Below, one piece after another: positions 1-4,606 of a stretch of 5,413 nt of DNA (positions are counted from its first letter, which is position 1; each line of letters starts with the position of its first letter). Source of the stretch: Verrucomicrobiota bacterium (lineage in GTDB: Bacteria; Verrucomicrobiota; Verrucomicrobiia; Verrucomicrobiales; Akkermansiaceae). The notes beneath the pieces are model-generated. The model did no database searches, was not told the DNA's origin, and worked only from the letters and a program-made list of their open reading frames with translations. Both the position numbers and the translations under genes were made by a program. The DNA lies in assembly GCA_008932955.1 (NCBI GenBank), contig WBXE01000168.1:1-5413 (forward strand), in the 5' to 3' direction.

Positions 1-1
1 A

Positions 2-910
2 CAAGTGTTTCCGCGGTTTGCCAAGGCTGCGGGTGCAGAACTGGTGTTCAGCGAACCGGGGCCTGAGGCGATCGCCGCGAGCGGGGCGGAGGTGGCGTTT
101 TTAGCGCTGCCGCACGGGGTGGCAGCACCGATTGCGCGTGGCTTGCTGAAGCTAGGGTTGCGGGTCATTGATTTGAGCGCGGACTTCCGCTTGCGCGATG
201 CGGGGGTGTACGAGGAATTTTACGGACAAGCACACGCTGCGCCGGAATTGCTGGCAACGGCGGTTTATGGGTTGCCGGAATGGCGCGCGGAGGCGATTCG
301 CGACGCCCGCCTGGTGGCAGCGCCGGGCTGCTATCCAACGAGCATTTTACTGCCGTTGCTGCCGCTGCTGCGGGCAGGCCTGCTCGATCCGGCAACGCTG
401 GTGGCCACCTCGATGAGCGGGGTCAGCGGGGCGGGGCGCAAGGCGGACCTGAGCCTGTTGTTTTGTGAGTGCAACGAAAGCGTGCGTGCCTACGGCCTGC
501 CGAAACACCGCCACCTCTCGGAAATCGAGCAAGAACTCAGCCTCGCTGCAGACCGCCAGGTGATCCTCACGTTCATCCCCCACCTCATCCCGGTCAACTC
601 CGGTATCCTCACCACCACCACCGCCACCCTGCGCGAGGGCGTGGCACCCAAGGCGATTGGCCAGGCGCTGGACGCCGCCTACGCCAACGCGGATTTTGTC
701 CGCCTGCTAGGCCGCGGCGGCTGCGCCGATACCAAGAATGTGACCCGCACCAATTTCATCGACATCGGCTGGCAATACGACCCACGCAGCGGGCGGGTGT
801 TGCTGCTCAGCGCCGAAGATAACCTCGGCAAAGGGGCTGGCGGCCAAGCGCTGCAATGCTTCAACCTGATGTGCGGACTGGCCACAACTGCCGGATTGCA
901 AAATTTTTAG
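2..910 (+). CDS. argC: N-acetyl-gamma-glutamyl-phosphate reductase, 5'-truncated by the window edge
   Basis: ArgC catalyses the NADPH-dependent reduction of N-acetylglutamyl-5-phosphate to N-acetylglutamate 5-semialdehyde, the third step of arginine synthesis, in the cytoplasm. The frame is open from base 2, so the true start lies outside. Roughly 45-50 N-terminal residues, including the Rossmann glycine motif, are missing from a family of about 345 residues. Numbering from the GTG at base 5, I see DLSADFRL (57-64), YGLPE (88-92), the catalytic cysteine in APGCYPT (Cys109), SGVSGAGRKAD (138-148) and KHRH (167-170). Cys109 and His170 lie 61 residues apart, the same distance as Cys158 and His219 of Mycobacterium tuberculosis ArgC as I recall it. 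The C-terminus has DNLGKGAGGQALQ (272-284), typical of the family. One oddity is PVNSGIL (196-202), where other members usually have Arg in place of Ser199. Leucine and glycine codon choice also shifts about halfway along. The family assignment is firm. Confidence 0.97.
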   Translation, partial: QVFPRFAKAAGAELVFSEPGPEAIAASGAEVAFLALPHGVAAPIARGLLKLGLRVIDLSADFRLRDAGVYEEFYGQAHAAPELLATAVYGLPEWRAEAIRDARLVAAPGCYPTSILLPLLPLLRAGLLDPATLVATSMSGVSGAGRKADLSLLFCECNESVRAYGLPKHRHLSEIEQELSLAADRQVILTFIPHLIPVNSGILTTTTATLREGVAPKAIGQALDAAYANADFVRLLGRGGCADTKNVTRTNFIDIGWQYDPRSGRVLLLSAEDNLGKGAGGQALQCFNLMCGLATTAGLQNF

Positions 911-911
911 C

Positions 912-924
912 GCGGCTCCGCCGC
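912..924 (+). other. Small GC hairpin just after the argC stop
   Basis: GCGGC (912-916), a TCC loop and GCCGC (920-924) form a perfect 5-bp stem starting two bases after the argC stop codon. No T-tract follows, so it is not a standard intrinsic terminator. It could protect the 3' end of the message or be a short repeated hairpin unit. Function is unknown. Confidence 0.45.
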
Positions 925-1068
925 AGCCGCAAGACACAAGACGCGAGAGACAATAGAAGATGAAGAGGCAAGATGGAAGACGAAGAATTTGACCTAACGA
1001 CAGGATCTTTGGCTTTTCAAGGACACCAGGTGCGGCCAGTATCGTCCGCTTTCGCCCACTAAAAACCC
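925..1068 (+). other. argC-argJ spacer with purine-rich tract
   Basis: This stretch has no gene that I would call. From about 930 to 988 the plus strand is strongly purine-rich, built of degenerate AAGAC / GAAGAT / GAGAGAC units, like a decayed short tandem repeat. TTGACC at 989-994 resembles a -35 box but has no matching -10 box at 16-18 bases. A 29-codon ORF (ATG 973, stop TAA 1060-1062) ends six bases before the argJ ATG. AGAGG lies four bases before its start, but this falls inside the purine tract, so it may be chance. argC and argJ could still be co-transcribed, because no intrinsic terminator is visible between them. Confidence 0.5.
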
Positions 1069-2322
1069 ATGGACTTTCCCTTTTCACGCATTGCCGGCGG
1101 TGTCGGTGCAGCCCGCGGATTTCTCACCAGTGCGGTGAGTTGTGGCATCAAGGATCCGGCCAGCGACCGGCTGGATCTCGCGCTCATCCACTCGGATCGA
1201 CCGTGCAGCTCGGCGGGCACCTTCACCACCAACCGCGTCAAAGCCGCTCCGGTGCGCGTGTCCCAAGCTCACCTGCGCAAGGGCGACCTCCGCGCCATCA
1301 TTGCCAACTCCGGCAATGCCAACGCCTGCACCGGGGTGCAAGGGATTGGCGATGCCAACGCCATGTGCGACGCTGTCGCCAAACCGCTGGGCCTGCGCCG
1401 CAGTGAAATCGGCGTCTGCTCGACCGGGGTCATCGGCCTGCCGATGCCGATGGTTCGCCTGCTGCCGCACACGCCAGAGTTGCTCGCCGGGCTGGGGCCC
1501 GACCAGGGCGCGGAGGTGGCCAAAGCCATCATCACCAGCGACACCCACCCCAAGGAAATTGCCATCGCCTTCGATCTGGGCGGCCACACGGTGCGCATCG
1601 GCGGTTGCGTCAAGGGGGCGGGCATGATTTCGCCGAGCATGGCCACCATGCTGTGTTTCATCACCACCGACGCCAACCTGCCCAGCGAAGCGCTGCGCAA
1701 AACCGTGCTCGAGTGCGTCGAGGATTCGTTCAACCGCATCACCATCGATGGCGACATGTCCACCAACGACACCGTGTTGGTGCTCGCCAACGGGGCCTCG
1801 GGCATGCCGGCGATCCGCCGCCACGGACCGCGCTGCAAGCAATTCCGCGCGGCGATCCACTGGGTGATGTTGGAATTGGCCAAGGCCGTGGTCCGCGATG
1901 GCGAGCGGGTCACCAAGTTTGTCACCGTCAATGTTAGCGGTGCCCGCACTTATCTGGATGCTAAAAAAGTCGCCGAGGCGGTGTGCAAATCCGCCTTGGT
2001 CAAGGCATCCTGGAATGGTGGCGACCCGAATTGGGGCCGCATCATCCACGCCGTGGGCTACTCGCGAGCCCGCATCCGCGAGGAACTCGTCGATATCCAC
2101 ATCGGCGGCAAGGCCGCCTGTCTCGGCGGCTTGCAAGCGGCCACCCCGATGGCCGAATTGCGCGACATCGTCGCCGAGCGCGAGTTCACCATCGGCATCA
2201 ACCTCAACCAAGGCAGCGCGGATTACACGATGTACACCAGCGATTTGTCGCCTGAGTATATCGACTTCAACCGCTCCGAATATGCGTATTGGAAACAGGC
2301 GCGCAAGGATGGGCTGGTGTGA
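1069..2322 (+). CDS. argJ: Bifunctional ornithine acetyltransferase / N-acetylglutamate synthase
   Basis: ArgJ transfers the acetyl group from N-acetylornithine to glutamate, closing the cyclic arginine pathway. Some family members also make N-acetylglutamate from acetyl-CoA. It acts in the cytoplasm. The 417-residue product is close to the family's usual length (about 400). The self-cleavage region is intact: KGAGMISPSMATML occupies residues 182-195, and Thr193 is the predicted nucleophile that becomes the N-terminus of the beta chain. CSTGVIG (117-123) matches the oxyanion-hole Thr-Gly motif. SGNANACTG (81-89), DGDMSTNDT and GGDPNWGRI are further family blocks. The C-terminus continues about ten residues past the usual end, as YAYWKQARKDGLV. 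The ATG at 1069 opens directly on the conserved IAGGVGAARGF segment, which supports this start, but no Shine-Dalgarno site precedes it. It follows argC with a 158-base spacer. Whether this enzyme is mono- or bifunctional cannot be read from the sequence. Confidence 0.97.
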   Translation: MDFPFSRIAGGVGAARGFLTSAVSCGIKDPASDRLDLALIHSDRPCSSAGTFTTNRVKAAPVRVSQAHLRKGDLRAIIANSGNANACTGVQGIGDANAMCDAVAKPLGLRRSEIGVCSTGVIGLPMPMVRLLPHTPELLAGLGPDQGAEVAKAIITSDTHPKEIAIAFDLGGHTVRIGGCVKGAGMISPSMATMLCFITTDANLPSEALRKTVLECVEDSFNRITIDGDMSTNDTVLVLANGASGMPAIRRHGPRCKQFRAAIHWVMLELAKAVVRDGERVTKFVTVNVSGARTYLDAKKVAEAVCKSALVKASWNGGDPNWGRIIHAVGYSRARIREELVDIHIGGKAACLGGLQAATPMAELRDIVAEREFTIGINLNQGSADYTMYTSDLSPEYIDFNRSEYAYWKQARKDGLV

Positions 2323-2346
2323 AGCGCGGCGGTCTAAAATCTATTC

Positions 2347-2375
2347 TCGACAATCGGCCGATCGGCTCCTAGCTT
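2347..2375 (+). promoter_or_regulatory. Candidate promoter of the FKBP gene with palindrome in the spacer
   Basis: TCGACA (2347-2352) matches five of six -35 consensus bases. After a 17-base spacer comes TAGCTT (2370-2375), a weak -10 match (three of six). Inside the spacer is the perfect 10-bp palindrome ATCGGCCGAT (2353-2362), a position where a repressor could bind. Transcription would begin only about 14 bases before the ATG. The match is suggestive only. Confidence 0.3.
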
Positions 2376-2395
2376 GCCGCCCCACCCAACATATT

Positions 2396-3316
2396 ATGAT
2401 CCGTAACTTTATTCCTAACGCCTTGGCCCTCGGCCTGATCGCCGCCACCACCGCCCAGATTTCGGCCGCGCCGGCTGCTCCTACCCCCGCGGCCACCCCG
2501 GCCACCCCGGCCAAGCCTGCTGCTTCGGCTGTTGCAGCGGTGCCCGAGACGCCGGCTAAGCCGGTGCTCGATCCAGCCGTGATCAAGACGGATTCCTCAT
2601 ACGCTCTGGGCTTCCGCACCGGCGGCAGCTTCTCCCAGCAGTTCGGCCGCTTTGGCGTGTCGGTGGGGGATTTGGACACCGAAAGTTTCCTCAAAGGCTT
2701 TTTGGCTGCCTTCAAGGGTGAGAAACCCGGCCTCAACGAGGAAAAATTGCAAGCCGCTATGCAGGCTCTCGGCGATCTGCTCCAAGGCCGCGAAAAAGAA
2801 TCCGCCGCCGCCAACTTGGAAAAAGGCAAGAAATTCCTCGAAGAAAACGCCAAGCGCGCCGGCGTGGTGACCACCAAGAGCGGCCTGCAATATGAAGTAC
2901 TCGCCAAGGGCGGCGAGGAAAAATACGTCGCTCCCAAAGAAGGTGCCACCGACAACAAGGAGTTCCTCGTCAACTACAAGGGCACCCTCATCGACGGCAA
3001 GGAATTCGACGCCTCCCCGGCCGGTAAGCCCGTGCCAATGACCCTGCAGGTGGTCCCCGGCTTCAAGGAAGCCCTCACCACCATGCCCGTGGGTGCCAAA
3101 TGGAAACTCTTCATCCCCAGCGCCCTCGCTTATGGCGAAGAACGCAAGAGCGCCGACCTCGCGCCGAACAGCGTGCTCATCTTCGAACTGGAACTCGTCA
3201 AAATCCAGGACGCCCCGCCGCAACAGCAAATGCCCTTCCAGATGCCCGGCGGCGCCGGTGGTGCCCCAGGCGGCCCCGGCGGCCCCGGCGGCCCCGGCGG
3301 CCCAGAAGGCGAATAA
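2396..3316 (+). CDS. Exported FKBP-type peptidyl-prolyl cis-trans isomerase (Mip/FkpA-like)
   Basis: This is predicted to speed cis-trans isomerisation of Xaa-Pro bonds in proteins outside the cytoplasmic membrane. The 306-residue product has, in order: a signal peptide (about 1-24), an Ala/Pro/Thr-rich linker (about 25-57), a helical N-terminal domain of the FKBP_N type with the ALGFRTG and FLKGFLAAF segments (about 66-155), an FKBP domain (about 160-272) and a Gln/Met/Gly/Pro tail (273-306). FKBP hallmarks are VNYKGTLIDGKEFDAS (192-207, with the Phe-Asp pair at 204-205), VVPGF (219-223; the usual Trp/Phe position is Phe), IPSALAYGE (240-248) and PNSVLIFELELVKI near the domain end. The open frame extends far upstream through argJ, but the ATG at 2396 is chosen because it starts a clean signal peptide 73 bases after the argJ stop. 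There is no Shine-Dalgarno site. A strong terminator follows. The gene symbol is left blank because fkpA and mip cannot be separated here. Confidence 0.93.
   Translation: MIRNFIPNALALGLIAATTAQISAAPAAPTPAATPATPAKPAASAVAAVPETPAKPVLDPAVIKTDSSYALGFRTGGSFSQQFGRFGVSVGDLDTESFLKGFLAAFKGEKPGLNEEKLQAAMQALGDLLQGREKESAAANLEKGKKFLEENAKRAGVVTTKSGLQYEVLAKGGEEKYVAPKEGATDNKEFLVNYKGTLIDGKEFDASPAGKPVPMTLQVVPGFKEALTTMPVGAKWKLFIPSALAYGEERKSADLAPNSVLIFELELVKIQDAPPQQQMPFQMPGGAGGAPGGPGGPGGPGGPEGE
3269..3304 (+). repeat. 9-bp in-frame tandem repeat encoding Gly-Gly-Pro
   Basis: Four consecutive units of GGCGGCCCC (3269-3277, 3278-3286, 3287-3295, 3296-3304; the last ends in CCA) encode four Gly-Gly-Pro triplets at the end of the FKBP-like protein. 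The near-identical codons suggest recent expansion by slippage rather than selection on protein sequence alone. Confidence 0.9.
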
Positions 3317-3342
3317 GCCGCTGCTGCAAGTCCTCTTCACTC

Positions 3343-3373
3343 AAAGGCCGCCGCTTACCCGGCGGCCTTTTTT
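3343..3373 (+). terminator. Strong intrinsic terminator after the FKBP gene
   Basis: AAAGGCCGCCG (3343-3353) pairs perfectly with CGGCGGCCTTT (3360-3370) around the six-base loop CTTACC, giving an 11-bp GC-rich stem. A run of six T (3368-3373) overlaps the stem end. It begins 27 bases after the FKBP stop and should end that transcript. The flanking A-run makes some termination from the opposite side possible. Confidence 0.9.
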
Positions 3374-3377
3374 GGTT

Positions 3378-3400
3378 TAAGGGACAGACACATAGTCCTG
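3378..3400 (+). repeat. 23-bp direct repeat, copy 1
   Basis: This is the first of four direct copies of a 23-bp unit that starts TAAGGGACAGACA and ends CATAGTCCTG. It begins five bases after the terminator T-run and is immediately followed by an identical copy. GGGAC and GTCCT within the unit can form a weak stem (one G-T pair) around nine bases, so it may be a REP-like hairpin. I see no transposase in the window. Confidence 0.9.
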
Positions 3401-3423
3401 TAAGGGACAGACACATAGTCCTG
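3401..3423 (+). repeat. 23-bp direct repeat, copy 2
   Basis: It is identical to copy 1 over all 23 bases and joined to it head to tail with no spacer. Because 23 is not a multiple of three, the tandem pair places stop codons in different frames. Confidence 0.9.
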
Positions 3424-3452
3424 CTGCTCGCCCGCGCGCGCCCGCTTCCCAA

Positions 3453-3472
3453 AAAACTTTCCGCAAAGTTTT
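3453..3472 (+). repeat. Perfect 8-bp inverted repeat upstream of the HiPIP gene
   Basis: AAAACTTT (3453-3460) and AAAGTTTT (3465-3472) are perfect inverted copies around CCGC. On the minus strand the hairpin ends in six T, so it could end leftward transcription. TTGATA (3474-3479) follows at once and could be a -35 box for the HiPIP gene, which would make the repeat an operator, but no good -10 box lies at 16-18 bases. GC-rich alternating sequence (3429-3445) precedes it. Confidence 0.5.
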
Positions 3473-3536
3473 CTTGATAAAGTGGCCATGATCCGACGGT
3501 ATCTGTCGAGGTCGTCATTAATCTCCCTATTTCATC

Positions 3537-3869
3537 ATGCACTCGCGTCGCACGTTTCTCCTCAAACTTATGGTTTCGGCTGGCGCACCCACATTGCTGG
3601 GTAGCCGCGCTCTAGGCGAAAATCCGCCACCTCCCGCCAGACTTGAAGAAACTGATCCGATGGCAACGGCCCTCGGCTTCAAATTGGACACCGCTAAAGT
3701 GGACGCGGCGAAATATCCGCGCCACACCAACGATCAGCAATGCAGCGGTTGCACTCTCTATCAAGGGAAGCCGGGCGAACCCCTCGGCCCCTGCCTCACC
3801 GTCGGCGGCAAGTTGGTGCCGGGTGCCGGCTGGTGCGCGGTTTTCGTCAACCCTTTGTCTAAGGGATAG
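3537..3869 (+). CDS. Tat-exported high-potential iron-sulfur protein (HiPIP)
   Basis: HiPIPs are small periplasmic [4Fe-4S] electron carriers that typically link the cytochrome bc1 complex, or its functional equivalent, to a reaction centre or terminal oxidase. The 110-residue product begins with a twin-arginine signal (SRRTFLLK, residues 3-10, then a hydrophobic stretch to about 26), as expected for a protein exported folded with its cluster. The mature part has family segments TATALGF-like MATALGFKLD (42-51) and CSGCTLYQG (69-77). Four cysteines at 69, 72, 86 and 100 have spacing C-x2-C-x13-C-x13-C, which fits cluster ligation. It ends shortly after GWCAVFV, as family members do. The last residues, and the stop TAG at 3867-3869, come from repeat copy 3. 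The ATG at 3537 is chosen because the twin-arginine motif follows directly; no Shine-Dalgarno site is seen. It is a single gene after a terminator, convergent with the next gene. The redox partner is not visible. Confidence 0.9.
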   Translation: MHSRRTFLLKLMVSAGAPTLLGSRALGENPPPPARLEETDPMATALGFKLDTAKVDAAKYPRHTNDQQCSGCTLYQGKPGEPLGPCLTVGGKLVPGAGWCAVFVNPLSKG

Positions 3870-3882
3870 ACAAATAGTCCTG
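3860..3882 (+). repeat. 23-bp direct repeat, copy 3, overlapping the HiPIP 3' end
   Basis: It differs from copy 1 at two positions: C to T at unit base 8 (3867) and C to A at unit base 14 (3873). The T at 3867 turns an in-frame CAG into the TAG that ends the HiPIP gene. TTTGTCT (3854-3860) just before it and AGACAAA (3868-3874) inside it form a 7-bp perfect inverted repeat. Confidence 0.88.
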
Positions 3883-3910
3883 GGCGGGCCTGGGCGGGCC
3901 TTGGCGGGCC
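3881..3910 (+). repeat. 10-bp GC-rich tandem repeat between repeat copies 3 and 4
   Basis: There are three head-to-tail units: TGGGCGGGCC (3881-3890), TGGGCGGGCC (3891-3900) and TTGGCGGGCC (3901-3910). TTTT follows at 3911-3914. The last two GGCC blocks could form a 4-bp stem before the T-run, giving at best a weak terminator for the HiPIP gene. The last unit plus its tail resembles the 3' arm of the FKBP terminator. Confidence 0.85.
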
Positions 3911-3918
3911 TTTTGGTT

Positions 3919-3941
3919 TAAGGGACAGACAAATAGTTCTG
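3919..3941 (+). repeat. 23-bp direct repeat, copy 4
   Basis: It differs from copy 1 at unit base 14 (C to A, shared with copy 3) and unit base 20 (C to T, giving GTTCTG). The base-20 change keeps the weak GGGAC stem through a G-T pair. It ends six bases before the stop codon of the convergent minus-strand gene. Confidence 0.88.
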
Positions 3942-3947
3942 TGATTG

Positions 3948-4505
3948 TCAGATCCCGGGTTTGGCCGGGGCGGCAGTCGGCGAGGCGAGCGGCAGACGTT
4001 TGACGTCCTTGCCATTTTCGACGAAGCGGACGTTGCGGTAATCGCCTTTGTAGAGCGAGAGGATCAGCGGGCAGGCGAAGGCGGCGTTGGCGTCGGGTGT
4101 GCCCATGGTGTTGTAGCTCACGATCAAGGTCTGGGCTTCGGCGGTGACGCTGGTTACCTGATAGGACAGCAGCGCATGGCCGCGGTGAATGGCGGTCACT
4201 ACGAAGTTTTTGTCAAAGGCGGCGGGTGGCAGGCGATGGGATTTGTCGCGCATCACCATGGCCACCCCGAATAACTTGTCGAAGGTTGGTTGGTCGGTGA
4301 TGACCACAAACGAGACCTCCGCAGCGGGCTCGAATTGGTTGGAAACGAAGTAGCCATCATGGGTCTCGTACCTGATGGATTTGGCGGGTGGCGGTGGCGC
4401 GTCGGCTGCGGCCGTCCGCCCTGCCAGAAGCAGCAGGCCAGCCAGCCAGCCAAAGGCGGCGAAGGTTCCCAGGTGACGCATGCTGAAGGTGGGGGACGGA
4501 CGCAT
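3948..4505 (-). CDS. Secreted protein of unknown function
   Basis: I do not recognise a named family with confidence. The 185-residue product starts with a signal peptide: hydrophobic FAAFGWLAGLLLLAG (15-29) then TAAADA, with cleavage likely near residue 34. A Pro-rich patch (PPPPAK) follows, and the rest looks like a beta-rich globular domain of about 130 residues. Segments worth searching are THDGYFVSNQFEP, FVVITDQPTFDKLFG, FDKNFVVTAIHRG and LYKGDYRNVRFVENGKDV. The layout (N...VV..., a central Y-V strand, a late VRFVENG strand) is faintly like PrcB-type secreted domains, which is only a guess. There is one cysteine (145) and no lipobox. The longest frame is given. The ATG at 4481 would give a tighter signal peptide with a five-residue n-region and is a good alternative; neither start has a Shine-Dalgarno site. 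It is convergent with the HiPIP gene. Strong G/C third-position bias supports real coding. Confidence 0.82.
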   Translation of the reverse strand: MRPSPTFSMRHLGTFAAFGWLAGLLLLAGRTAAADAPPPPAKSIRYETHDGYFVSNQFEPAAEVSFVVITDQPTFDKLFGVAMVMRDKSHRLPPAAFDKNFVVTAIHRGHALLSYQVTSVTAEAQTLIVSYNTMGTPDANAAFACPLILSLYKGDYRNVRFVENGKDVKRLPLASPTAAPAKPGI

Positions 4506-4528
4506 GATAGTGGAATTGGGGGGATTCG

Positions 4529-4543
4529 ATGGGTGTGACCCAT
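4529..4543. promoter_or_regulatory. Interrupted palindrome upstream of the secreted-protein gene
   Basis: ATGGGT (4529-4534) and ACCCAT (4538-4543) are perfect inverted arms around GTG. The symmetry extends by a G-T pair and a C-G pair on the outside (4527-4545). It lies 24 bases before the longest start of the minus-strand gene ending at 3948. It could be an operator half-site pair or a leader hairpin; a 15-base symmetry could also be chance. Confidence 0.3.
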
Positions 4544-4561
4544 TGCGTGCCGGTTAGTTGG

Positions 4562-4599
4562 AAAAAATCCGCCGTGCTTGGTAATCGGGTGGCGGGCGG
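4562..4599 (-). terminator. Possible weak terminator after the small membrane-protein gene
   Basis: Read on the minus strand, CCGCC (4595-4591, or alternatively 4599-4595) can pair with GGCGG (4573-4569), followed by ATTTTTT (4568-4562). The stem is only 5 bp and the loop about 17 bases, so termination would be weak. It sits just downstream of the stop at 4607, the expected place. Confidence 0.25.
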
Positions 4600-4606
4600 C
4601 TCAGCC

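Noticed and set aside
1084..2211. 375-codon minus-strand open frame opposite argJ
   Set aside because: Antisense shadow of a GC-rich gene; Gly/His/Asp-rich translation with no recognisable motifs, while argJ on the plus strand is unmistakable.
1898..2395. Long upstream extension of the FKBP open frame, overlapping argJ
   Set aside because: The region is argJ coding in another frame; the extension is low-complexity Ser/Pro/Arg-rich translation with no family match, and a clean signal peptide starts at 2396.
2597..3340. 247-codon minus-strand open frame opposite the FKBP gene
   Set aside because: Mirror of a GC3-biased coding sequence; the plus-strand FKBP motifs explain the region.
3429..3445. 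Alternating CG run as a functional Z-DNA element
   Set aside because: The run is short and common in GC-rich intergenic DNA; nothing else supports a role.
3378..3941. CRISPR array
   Set aside because: Only four 23-bp copies, two of them tandem with no spacer and the others separated by a gene or by 36 bases; no regular spacer length and no cas genes.
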